Shown in pieces: positions 1 through 7,765 of a stretch of 64,000 nt of DNA; positions within the stretch are counted from its first letter, which is position 1; each line of letters starts with the position of its first letter. Under the pieces are notes generated by a model. That model was not told the DNA's origin and made no database searches. It saw only the letters and a list, made by a program, of their open reading frames with translations. Source of the stretch: Subtercola boreus. GTDB lineage: Bacteria > Actinomycetota > Actinomycetes > Actinomycetales > Microbacteriaceae. Where the stretch lies: contig NZ_VFOO01000001.1 of assembly GCF_006716115.1 (NCBI RefSeq), positions 2,604,001 through 2,668,000 of the forward strand, given 5' to 3'. Position numbers and translations under genes: made by a program.

Positions 1-257
1 TTCTGCTCTTCTCGCTGGTGGCGACCTGGAACAACTACTTCCTGCCGCTCATCATGCTGAACACCTCCGACCTGCTGCCGCTCACGGTCGGCCTCGCCCA
101 ATGGCAGTCGGCGGCCTCGCGGGGCAACGGCGGCGAGGCCCTGTTCTCGGCGGTCATCTCGGGTTCGCTCGTCTCGACGATCCCGCTTGTCATCGCGTTC
201 CTCTTCCTGCAGAAGTACTGGCAGTCGGGCCTGACCGCCGGAGGGGTCAAGGGATGA
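1..257 (+). CDS. Carbohydrate ABC transporter permease, C-terminal part (cut by window start)
   Basis: Only the last 85 or so residues are inside the window. They hold a hydrophobic segment around WNNYFLPLIMLN, the polar QWQSAASRG stretch and a final transmembrane helix before the stop, which is the usual end of MalG/LacG-type inner-membrane permeases of sugar ABC importers. The stop codon overlaps the start of the beta-galactosidase gene (ATGA), so the two are translated together. The permease would import the oligosaccharide that the next two enzymes break down. The family call is good; the sugar is inferred from the neighbours. Confidence 0.8.
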   Translation, partial: LLFSLVATWNNYFLPLIMLNTSDLLPLTVGLAQWQSAASRGNGGEALFSAVISGSLVSTIPLVIAFLFLQKYWQSGLTAGGVKG

Positions 258-2317
258 CCCTGCGATACGGCGGCGACTACAACCCGGAACAGTGGCCCGA
301 GGAGATCTGGGCCGAAGACGTACGACTCATGCAGGAGGCCGGCGTCAACTTCGTCACGGTCGGAGTGTTCTCCTGGTCGCTGCTCGAACCCTCCGACGGG
401 GTGTTCGAGTTCGGCTGGCTCGACCGGGTGCTCGACCTGCTGCACTCCGCGGGCATCCGCGTCGACCTCGCGACCGCCACGGCCTCGCCTCCCCCCTGGC
501 TGACCACCGCCCATCCGGAGATGCTGCCGCAGGATGAACGCGGAATCGTTCACTGGCCGGGCTCCCGCCAGCAGTACTCCCCCACCTCACCCGCCTACCG
601 CAGGTACGCCGCGCGGCTGGTGCGCCGCATGGCGGAGCGCTACGGTTCCCACCCCGCCCTCTCGATGTGGCACATCAACAACGAGTACGGCTGCCACACC
701 AACCTCGACTACTCCGACGACGCCGCCATCGCGTTCCGCGGCTGGCTGCGCGACCGCTACGGCGACGTCGAGACCCTCAACCGGGCCTGGGGCACGACCT
801 TCTGGTCGCAGCGCTACAGCTCGTTCGACGAGATCCTGCCACCGCGCATCGCGCCGAACTTCCGGAACCCCTCGCAGTTGCTCGATTTCCAGCGCTTCAG
901 CTCGGATGCCCTGCTCGAGTGCTTCCTGATGGAGAAGGCCATCCTGCGGGAGTTCACCCCCGACATCCCGATCACGACGAACTTCATCGGGGCCTTCAAG
1001 CCCGTCGACTACTGGAGCTGGGCGCCGCACATCGACGTCATCTCCGACGACAACTACTACGACCCGCTCGACCCGCGCTCGCCCATGAAGGCCGCCCTGA
1101 CCCGCGACCTCATGCGCTCCCTCGGGGGTGGCCGGCCGTGGCTGCTCATGGAGCAGGCGACCAGCCACGTGCAGTGGAGAACCACGAACGCCCGCAAACC
1201 CACCGGGCAGATGCAGGCCCTGTCGCTGCAGGCTGTGGCGCGGGGCGCCGACGGCATCAACTTCTTCCAGTGGCGGCAGTCCGCGGCCGGCGCCGAGAAG
1301 TTCCACACCGCGATGCTTCCCCACGCCGGAACTGACAGCCGGATCTGGCGGAGTGTCGTCGAACTGGGCAGGCAGCTCGCTGCTCTCGCCCCGGTCGAGG
1401 GCAGCGGCGAAAAGGCCCAGGTGGCGATCGTGCTCGACTGGCCGAGCTGGTGGGCGAGCGAGGCCGGTGCCCTGCCGCAGACCCTCTCCTACATCGATGC
1501 CGTCGAGAGCTGGTACGAGGCGCTGTACGACGCGAACGTGCCTGTCGACTTCGTGCATGCTGCAGCCGACCTCACCGGCTACAGCGTCGTGTTCGCGCCC
1601 CAGCTCTACCTCCTGCCCGACACCGCAGCCCAGTCGCTCGACTCCTTCGTGCGGCAGGGCGGTGCCCTCGTGCTGACCTACTTCTCGGCGATCGCCGACG
1701 AGAACGACCATGCTCACCTGGGCGGCTATCTCGGCGGTCTCCGCACGGCCCTCGGGCTCCGGATCGAGGAGTTCGCACCGCTCGCGCTCGACCCGTCCTC
1801 ACTCGGCTCGGTCGTCGCGGTCACCAGCGAGCGGCTCGGCGACTTCAGCGGCACCCTCTGGTCGGAGCTGGTGACGGCCGACACCGCAGAGGTCGTGGCA
1901 CGGTTCGCGGGCGGCGACCTCGACCGGCTGCCGGCGGTGACGACGAACCATCACGGGCGGGGAACCGCCTGGTATGTCGGCACCCAGCCCGACCGGGCCG
2001 CCGTGGCACGGATCGTCGGCACGATCCTCGGCGACGCAGGCGTTGCCCTGCCCTTCCCCGATGCGGGCGCCGGCATCGAGGCGGTGCGACGCGGCGGGAT
2101 CCTCTTCGTCATCAATCACGGGCCCGAGGCCGCGCTGCTCGACCGGTCCGGCCTCGACCTGCTGACGGGCGAAAGGTCGGAGGGCTTCACCCTGCCGCAG
2201 TACGGTGTCGTCGCTCTTCGAGAGACGCCCTCGCACGAGCATCCGGAACCCCACGCCCCGGGCGTCGGCAAACCTTCCCACTTCGAGACACGAAAGGCTG
2301 AGAGTGAAGTTCACTGA
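254..2317 (+). CDS. Beta-galactosidase, glycoside hydrolase family 42
   Basis: A 687-residue protein of normal GH42 length. It starts MTLRYGGDYNPEQW, the typical start of the catalytic TIM barrel. The acid/base glutamate is in HINNEYG (E144) and the nucleophile in LLMEQATS (E300), which matches the family spacing. A trimerisation-like domain and a small beta domain follow. The start is the ATG overlapping the permease stop; a longer open frame upstream lies inside the permease gene and is not used. No signal peptide, so it works in the cytoplasm on imported galactosides. With the alpha-xylosidase directly downstream it suits galactosylated xyloglucan side chains; this substrate is an inference. 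Confidence 0.93.
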   Translation: MTLRYGGDYNPEQWPEEIWAEDVRLMQEAGVNFVTVGVFSWSLLEPSDGVFEFGWLDRVLDLLHSAGIRVDLATATASPPPWLTTAHPEMLPQDERGIVHWPGSRQQYSPTSPAYRRYAARLVRRMAERYGSHPALSMWHINNEYGCHTNLDYSDDAAIAFRGWLRDRYGDVETLNRAWGTTFWSQRYSSFDEILPPRIAPNFRNPSQLLDFQRFSSDALLECFLMEKAILREFTPDIPITTNFIGAFKPVDYWSWAPHIDVISDDNYYDPLDPRSPMKAALTRDLMRSLGGGRPWLLMEQATSHVQWRTTNARKPTGQMQALSLQAVARGADGINFFQWRQSAAGAEKFHTAMLPHAGTDSRIWRSVVELGRQLAALAPVEGSGEKAQVAIVLDWPSWWASEAGALPQTLSYIDAVESWYEALYDANVPVDFVHAAADLTGYSVVFAPQLYLLPDTAAQSLDSFVRQGGALVLTYFSAIADENDHAHLGGYLGGLRTALGLRIEEFAPLALDPSSLGSVVAVTSERLGDFSGTLWSELVTADTAEVVARFAGGDLDRLPAVTTNHHGRGTAWYVGTQPDRAAVARIVGTILGDAGVALPFPDAGAGIEAVRRGGILFVINHGPEAALLDRSGLDLLTGERSEGFTLPQYGVVALRETPSHEHPEPHAPGVGKPSHFETRKAESEVH

Positions 2318-4610
2318 CGGCTTCTGGCAGCTCCGACCCGGCGTCACCGCCCTCTACGCTCGCGAGGCATACGACATCGAGAGCACGCCGAACGGTCTCG
2401 TCGTCACGGCGCCGACCGCGGTCATCCGGTCGCGGGGAGACACCCTCAACCGAGCCGTGCTGACGGTCGAGCTGAGTTCACCGCTCGACGGGGTGATCGG
2501 GGTTCGGGTGACCCATCACGCGGGCGCCCACCGGCACCCCGGATTCGAGCTGCCGGGAGCCGAGGCGGGCCACGGAATCCCGCGGGTCACCACCGCGGCT
2601 GACGGCGGCCTCTCCGCCGAACTCACCAGCGGCAGCCTGACGGCCAGAGTCACCGGGGGCTCGCCCTGGAACCTCACCTTCGAGGCAGACGGCAGGGTTC
2701 TGACCCGGAGCGGCGACAAGTCCGTCGGCTACATCTCTCTCAGCGACACGGCGTCGGTGGATCGCGGCCCTGCCGGGAACGCCCGCGCCGGCACCCCCGG
2801 CCCGAGCGCCACCGTCTTCACCCACGAGCAGCTCTCGCTTGGCGTGGGCGAACTCGTCTACGGCCTCGGCGAGCGCTTCGGTCCGCTGGTGAAGAACGGC
2901 CAGGTCGTCGACATCTGGAACGCCGACGGCGGAACGTCGAGCGAACAGGCCTACAAGAACATCCCGTTCTACCTCACCAACCGCGGCTACGGCGTCTTCG
3001 TCAACGACACCGGGCACGTCTCGTACGAGGTCGGTTCCGAGACGGTCGAGCGCGTGCAGTTCAGCGTGCCCGGCGAGAGCCTCGAGTACTTCGTCATCCA
3101 CGGCCCGACCCCGAAGCAGATCCTGGAGCGGTACACGGCACTCACCGGTCGACCCGCCCACGTGCCGGCCTGGTCGTGCGGCCTCTGGCTGTCGACCTCG
3201 TTCACGACCGACTACGACGAACAGACCGTCACCGGCTTCATCGACGCGATGGCCGAGCGCGACCTGCCGCTCAGTGTCTTCCACTTCGACTGCTTCTGGA
3301 TGCGCGAGTTCGCCTGGTGCGACTTCGAATGGGATGCCCGGGTCTTCCCCGACCCCGAAGGGATGCTCTCCCGCCTGCACGACCGCGACCTGCGGGTCTG
3401 CGTCTGGATCAACCCCTACATCGGCCAACGCTCCAAGCTCTTCGCCGAGGGCAGGGATCTCGGCTACTTCGTGAAACGGCCCGACGGCAGCGTCTGGCAG
3501 TGGGACCTCTGGCAGGCCGGCATGGCGCTCGTCGACTTCACCAACCCCGCGGCAACCGCCTGGTACCAGTCGAAGCTCCGCGCCCTGCTCGACCAGGGGG
3601 TCGACTGCTTCAAGACCGACTTCGGCGAGCGCATCCCCCTCGAGGTCGACTACTTCGACGGCTCCAGCCCAGACCGTATGCACAACCTCTACACCCAGCT
3701 CTACAACGCGGCCGTGTTCGAGGTGCTGCGGGATGCCCGGGGCGAGGGTGACGCGGTGCTGTTCGCCCGCTCCGCCACCGCCGGCGGGCAGCAGCTGCCC
3801 GTGCACTGGGGTGGGGACTCCACCAGCACCTACGAGTCGATGGCGGAGACCCTCCGCGGCGGCCTCTCGCTGGCGCTCAGCGGTTTCGGCTTCTGGAGCC
3901 ACGACATCGGTGGGTTCGAGGGCACACCCGACGCCGGTGTGTTCAAACGCTGGACAGCGTTCGGGCTGCTTTCGTCGCACAGCCGCTTCCACGGCTCCGA
4001 CTCCTATCGTGTGCCGTGGGCCTTCGATGAGGAAGCGGTCGAGGTGACCCGGTTCTTCACGAAACTGAAGCTCTCGCTGATGCCCTACCTCTACGCGGCC
4101 GGCCTCGAGGCAAGCGCCTCGGGCACCCCGGTGCTGCGGCCCCTTCAACTCGAGTTCCCCGACGACCCCGCCACCGCTCACCTCGACCGGCAGTACATGC
4201 TGGGTGCAGACGTCCTCGTGGCGCCCGTCTTCACGGCCGACGGAACGGTCGAGTTCTACCTGCCCGAGGGGGTCTGGACGAACCTCCTCACGGGTCACCC
4301 GGTGACCGGGGGCCGGTGGCTCCGGGAGCAGCACGGCTTCCTCAGTCTGCCGCTCTATGTGCGGCCCGGGGCCGTGCTGCCGCGCGGCGCGCGCGACGAC
4401 CGGCCCGACTACGACTACCTCGACGGGCTCACACTCGAGGTGTATCCCGGAGCCGGCGACCGCACCATCACGGTGACCGAGCCGTCGGGCAGGAGCGCCG
4501 AGTTCACGGTCAGCCACGACGCCGGTAGTGACATCCACGTCACGTCGACGTCACCGGCCGGCTTCGAGGTGCGCCAGGTCAGCGCGGCCACCGAGCCACC
4601 CGTGCGCTGA
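2304..4610 (+). CDS. yicI: Alpha-xylosidase, glycoside hydrolase family 31 (YicI type)
   Basis: A 768-residue protein close to the 772 residues of E. coli YicI. The nucleophile is D439 in the motif KTDFGERIP and the acid/base is D505 in HWGGDS; the 66-residue spacing equals that of YicI (416/482). It removes terminal alpha-linked xylose from isoprimeverose and xyloglucan oligosaccharides. I chose the GTG start at 2304, which has GAAAGG six bases upstream and overlaps the end of the GH42 gene by 14 bases; the open frame goes further up but only through GH42 sequence. Cytoplasmic, third gene of the sugar operon. The next gene is convergent. Confidence 0.93.
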   Translation: MKFTDGFWQLRPGVTALYAREAYDIESTPNGLVVTAPTAVIRSRGDTLNRAVLTVELSSPLDGVIGVRVTHHAGAHRHPGFELPGAEAGHGIPRVTTAADGGLSAELTSGSLTARVTGGSPWNLTFEADGRVLTRSGDKSVGYISLSDTASVDRGPAGNARAGTPGPSATVFTHEQLSLGVGELVYGLGERFGPLVKNGQVVDIWNADGGTSSEQAYKNIPFYLTNRGYGVFVNDTGHVSYEVGSETVERVQFSVPGESLEYFVIHGPTPKQILERYTALTGRPAHVPAWSCGLWLSTSFTTDYDEQTVTGFIDAMAERDLPLSVFHFDCFWMREFAWCDFEWDARVFPDPEGMLSRLHDRDLRVCVWINPYIGQRSKLFAEGRDLGYFVKRPDGSVWQWDLWQAGMALVDFTNPAATAWYQSKLRALLDQGVDCFKTDFGERIPLEVDYFDGSSPDRMHNLYTQLYNAAVFEVLRDARGEGDAVLFARSATAGGQQLPVHWGGDSTSTYESMAETLRGGLSLALSGFGFWSHDIGGFEGTPDAGVFKRWTAFGLLSSHSRFHGSDSYRVPWAFDEEAVEVTRFFTKLKLSLMPYLYAAGLEASASGTPVLRPLQLEFPDDPATAHLDRQYMLGADVLVAPVFTADGTVEFYLPEGVWTNLLTGHPVTGGRWLREQHGFLSLPLYVRPGAVLPRGARDDRPDYDYLDGLTLEVYPGAGDRTITVTEPSGRSAEFTVSHDAGSDIHVTSTSPAGFEVRQVSAATEPPVR

Positions 4611-4663
4611 CGCGCGCCGGGGGGCCGGGCAGCCGGTCCAAACCGTCTGGCAGGCTCCCGCGC

Positions 4664-5971
4664 CTACTTCACGCCCCGGATCGGCAGCACGAGCACCGCA
4701 CCGATCACGGCGGCGATCGCACCGGCGATGAAGAGGGCGGCGTAGTTCTCGGTGAGCGCCGCCGTGGCTCCGATGGCGAGGATGGCCGGGGCGATCGCCG
4801 GCACGATCGACGAGGGCAGCGTGTTCGCGAGCGCGATCACACCCATGTCCTTCGCAGGGTTGTCGGGGTCGGGCAGCACCTGGGTGACGAGGGCGAGGTC
4901 GACAGCGAAGTAGATGCCCTGGCCGACGCCCACGATCCCGATCGCGAGCAGGAAGCCCGGGAATGAGTTCGCGTTCGCGGCGATCAGCAGCCCGATCGCG
5001 AAGAGGATGGACGAAGCCATCACGAAGGGCTTCCGCCGGCCGATCCGGTCGGAGACCTTTCCGGCGATGGCGGCGAAGATGAGCGCGGCGATCGTGAGCA
5101 CGAGGGTCGACAGGAACACCGCACCCGCCACATCCTGCGGGCTGAAGTGCAGCACGAAGATCAGGTAGAGGGCCTGGTACGCCTGCACGGCGGCGACCCC
5201 GAAGAACAGCAGGCACCGGCTCCACCACGCCCAGGCGAAGGCTGGGCTCTTCGCGGGATTGACCCAGAACGTGCTGAAGAACGACACCGCGGTGAAGGCG
5301 GGGCGGCGGTCGCGCGGGAACGGCTGGTCGTGCAGAACGACCGCGAACAACAGGATGCCCACCACACCGACCGCCGCGGGAACGAGGATCATCAGCGAGA
5401 GCGTGGGTGAGAACAGCTGCGCGATGAACAGTCCGATGACCGCTCCGACCGGTAGCGAGACGCCGACGATCGACGAGGCCGGGCCGCGCTTCGCCGGCTC
5501 GAACTGGTCGGGGATGACCGAGGTGACCGCCACGGTCGCCGCAGCGAAACCGACCTGCGTGAAGACACTGCCCACCGTCAGTACGGCAGTGGTGCTCGAG
5601 GCGAAGGTGATGACAGCGCCGATCGCGATGAGTACGGCACCGAGCACCAGGAGGGGCCGGCGGCGGCCCGAACGCGACGTGATGCGGTCGCTGATGCGGC
5701 CGAACAGCGGCAGGGCCACGAGCGAGAAGAGCGCTCCGACCGCGACGGCGATGGAGACGATCGTTCCGGCGTTGGCGGGATCGATGATGGTCGCTTTCAG
5801 TGAGATCGTCAGCACCGCGGGCACGAGCAGGGCCATCGCCGTTCCGATGGCGGCGAAACCGAGGAAGAACAGAAACCCTCCGCGAGGGTTGGCCCAGCCC
5901 CCGACGGGGACGCTCTGGGTGTACAGGCCGGGCGAGGCCGCGGCTGTGTCACGGGACACGGGGTTGGTCAT
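4664..5971 (-). CDS. MFS transporter, sugar/glycoside type
   Basis: A 435-residue protein with twelve predicted membrane helices. The motif GRISDRITSRSGRRRP after helix 2 is the signature loop of GPH/SLC45-like major facilitator carriers, and a second copy, GKVSDRIGRRKP, sits in the C-terminal half. The start MTNPVSRD has AAAGG eight bases upstream; the extra 20 residues of the longer frame run into the control region. It is divergent from a FadR-type regulator, with a 124 bp control region that holds a palindrome also found in front of the catabolic operon at 6926. It probably imports the glycoside or aromatic compound handled by that operon; the substrate is not visible from sequence. Confidence 0.85.
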   Translation of the reverse strand: MTNPVSRDTAAASPGLYTQSVPVGGWANPRGGFLFFLGFAAIGTAMALLVPAVLTISLKATIIDPANAGTIVSIAVAVGALFSLVALPLFGRISDRITSRSGRRRPLLVLGAVLIAIGAVITFASSTTAVLTVGSVFTQVGFAAATVAVTSVIPDQFEPAKRGPASSIVGVSLPVGAVIGLFIAQLFSPTLSLMILVPAAVGVVGILLFAVVLHDQPFPRDRRPAFTAVSFFSTFWVNPAKSPAFAWAWWSRCLLFFGVAAVQAYQALYLIFVLHFSPQDVAGAVFLSTLVLTIAALIFAAIAGKVSDRIGRRKPFVMASSILFAIGLLIAANANSFPGFLLAIGIVGVGQGIYFAVDLALVTQVLPDPDNPAKDMGVIALANTLPSSIVPAIAPAILAIGATAALTENYAALFIAGAIAAVIGAVLVLPIRGVK

Positions 5972-6030
5972 GGCGGGCACCTTTGCATCGCGACCGATCT
6001 CGGTGATCGGTTCTGGCACAAGTTCTAGCA

Positions 6031-6049
6031 CAATTAGTTATAACTGTTT
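6031..6049 (+). promoter_or_regulatory. Operator 1, probable FadR/GntR binding site
   Basis: The sequence CAATTAGTTATAACTGTTT lies between the divergent MFS and GntR genes. It contains a perfect 10-base palindrome, AGTTATAACT. A second site on the other strand at 6835-6853 is identical at 16 of 19 positions. The most likely ligand is the GntR protein encoded between the two sites. Inferred from repetition and position only. Confidence 0.65.
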
Positions 6050-6095
6050 AGTCTTTCGGTAGAAAAGTTTTCGACTCGACGGGGAGAATGAAGCC

Positions 6096-6779
6096 ATGAC
6101 CACCCGAACATCGCTCACCCGTGCCGAGGTTCTCGTCGAGCAGGTCGAGGCCGACATCCGACAGCGCGGACTGAAGCCCGACGATTGGATCACCAACAAG
6201 GAAGAGCTGCGGATCGGGTCGGGAATGGCCCGGGCCACAGTCAACGAGGCTGTGCGATTGTTGCAGGACAGAGGGATGGTCGTACCGAAGCCGGGCCCCG
6301 GCGGCGGCCTGTTCGTCGCCTCCCAGCATCCGATCGTGCGCCTCGGCCGCACCCTCCTCAGGGTCGAGGATTCACCCTCATCGATCGCAGACGCCATCGA
6401 GATGCGCGAAGAGCTGGAGGGCCTGGTGATGGCGCAGGCGGCTGCGAACCGAACCGAGACCGACATCGACGATCTGCGGGAGCACGGCCGGTCGATCGTC
6501 GACGCGACGGGAGACGCCGAGCTGTTCATCCATCGCAACTGGGCCCTGCACCGCCGCATCGCTGCCATCGGCCAGAACCAGGTGCTGAGAAGCACCTACC
6601 TCGGCTTGCTCGAGTACGTCGACTCCCGGTCGGTCGCGGCCAGCCGCGAAGACACCCACGACGATGCGTCGTACTTCGCCCACCGCATCCGGCTGCACCT
6701 CGACCTCATCGACGCAGTCGCCTCGGGCGACGAGGCCACCGCGCGCGAGGCGGCCGCGCGGCACTCGCACCGCGGCTGA
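6096..6779 (+). CDS. GntR family regulator, FadR subfamily (FCD domain)
   Basis: A 227-residue regulator. Residues 1-75 form a winged helix-turn-helix whose recognition part is near GSGMARATVNEAVRLL, and the wing reads KPGPGGGLFV. Residues from about 100 onward form an all-helical FCD ligand domain with the histidines expected for its metal site (HRNWALHRR, and a late HLDLIDAV). Start ATG has the ribosome site GGGGAGAATGAAGCC. It is divergent from the MFS gene and precedes the FAH/monooxygenase operon; matching palindromes at 6031 and 6835 suggest it represses both and itself until an aromatic or sugar-acid ligand binds. Ligand unknown. Confidence 0.9.
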   Translation: MTTRTSLTRAEVLVEQVEADIRQRGLKPDDWITNKEELRIGSGMARATVNEAVRLLQDRGMVVPKPGPGGGLFVASQHPIVRLGRTLLRVEDSPSSIADAIEMREELEGLVMAQAAANRTETDIDDLREHGRSIVDATGDAELFIHRNWALHRRIAAIGQNQVLRSTYLGLLEYVDSRSVAASREDTHDDASYFAHRIRLHLDLIDAVASGDEATAREAAARHSHRG

Positions 6780-6802
6780 CGCACGGCTCGGGGTGCCCTC
6801 GG

Positions 6803-6831
6803 TTGACATCCGTCGCGAGTCGGCCTATCGT
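6803..6831 (+). promoter_or_regulatory. Sigma-70-type promoter of the FAH/quercetinase operon
   Basis: A perfect -35 box TTGACA (6803-6808) and a -10 box TATCGT (6826-6831) are 17 bases apart. Operator 2 starts four bases after the -10 box, so a bound repressor would cover the transcription start. The first gene starts at 6926, giving a leader of about 90 bases. Confidence 0.7.
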
Positions 6832-6834
6832 TCC

Positions 6835-6853
6835 AAATGGTTATACCTAATTG
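6835..6853 (-). promoter_or_regulatory. Operator 2, probable FadR/GntR binding site
   Basis: Read on the minus strand the site is CAATTAGGTATAACCATTT, matching operator 1 (6031-6049) at 16 of 19 positions. Its core GGTATAACC is nearly palindromic. It sits directly downstream of the -10 box at 6826, where repressor binding blocks transcription. This ties the operon starting at 6926 to the regulator at 6096. Confidence 0.65.
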
Positions 6854-6925
6854 GCACACACCCTCAGCACGACGCCCACACCGCGCAGCGCACAACCCGG
6901 CAGAGCAGCCGGAGATCGGATCCCC

Positions 6926-7765
6926 ATGAGATTCATCGGCCTCGACATCGACGGCTCCCCGTGGGTGGCCCGACTCGGTGACGACGGCGTGCTGCCGATC
7001 ACGACCGTCGACGAGTTCTGGGCCGACGCCGCAGGCTGGATGAAGCGGGCCGAGGCCGCGACCGGCGACCTGCTCCCGCGCGGCGAGCGCCGGGAGATCC
7101 CGTTCGTGCCGCCGGCAGCGCGGGTCTTCTGCATCGGGCTCAACTACCGGGCCCATGCCGCAGAGGGTGGATTCACCCCGCCGGAATACCCCACCATCTT
7201 CGGTCGCTGGACCGCCTCGCTGTCGGTGAGCGGCGTCGCCGTTCCCCTGCCGCTCGGCGAACAGGGCCTCGACTGGGAGGCCGAGGTCGCCGCCTACATC
7301 GGCACCCCGGTGTGGAACGCCGACGAGACCGAGAGTGCGGCATCCGTCTTCGGCTATTCGACCTTCAACGACCTCACCGCCCGTCGCGCCCAGAAGCTCA
7401 CCGCCCAGTGGACCCTCGGCAAGAACGCCGACAAGAGCGGCCCCGCGGGCCCCCTGGTGACGGCCGACGAAGTGGGCAGCCTCGAAGACGGCCTTCAGGT
7501 GCGCACCCGGGTCAATGGCACCGAGGTGCAGAACGGCAACACGCGTGACCTGATCTTCTCGATCCCGAGCATCATCTCGTTGATCAGCAGAACCCTCACC
7601 CTGCACCCGGGGGATGTCATCGTGAGCGGCACACCCGAGGGCGTCGGTTACGTGCGCACCCCGCCGTGGTACCTCGGCGACGGAGACGTCGTGGAGGTCG
7701 AGATCGAACGCCTCGGCACTCTGGTCACCCCGATCGGCGGGCCGAGTGCCCGGGAGGGCGCGTGA
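6926..7765 (+). CDS. Fumarylacetoacetate hydrolase (FAH) family protein
   Basis: A 279-residue protein of the FAH superfamily, which hydrolyses or decarboxylates C-C bonds in ring-cleavage products. The metal-binding glutamates lie in GLDWEAEVAAYIG, and the typical SGTPEGVGYV loop is near the C-terminus. The start MRFIGLDIDG has GGAG eleven bases upstream; a longer frame runs back into the operator. First gene of a six-gene operon with stop-start overlaps. Its substrate is probably a dicarbonyl product made by the FAD monooxygenase or from the A ring of the flavonoid; this is inferred. Related proteins are encoded at 46379 and 50634. Confidence 0.88.
   Translation: MRFIGLDIDGSPWVARLGDDGVLPITTVDEFWADAAGWMKRAEAATGDLLPRGERREIPFVPPAARVFCIGLNYRAHAAEGGFTPPEYPTIFGRWTASLSVSGVAVPLPLGEQGLDWEAEVAAYIGTPVWNADETESAASVFGYSTFNDLTARRAQKLTAQWTLGKNADKSGPAGPLVTADEVGSLEDGLQVRTRVNGTEVQNGNTRDLIFSIPSIISLISRTLTLHPGDVIVSGTPEGVGYVRTPPWYLGDGDVVEVEIERLGTLVTPIGGPSAREGA

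Noticed and set aside
7666-7764. Longer N-terminus of the FAD monooxygenase
   Set aside because: The extra residues are arginine-rich and lie inside the FAH gene; the ATG at 7765 starts the conserved fold.
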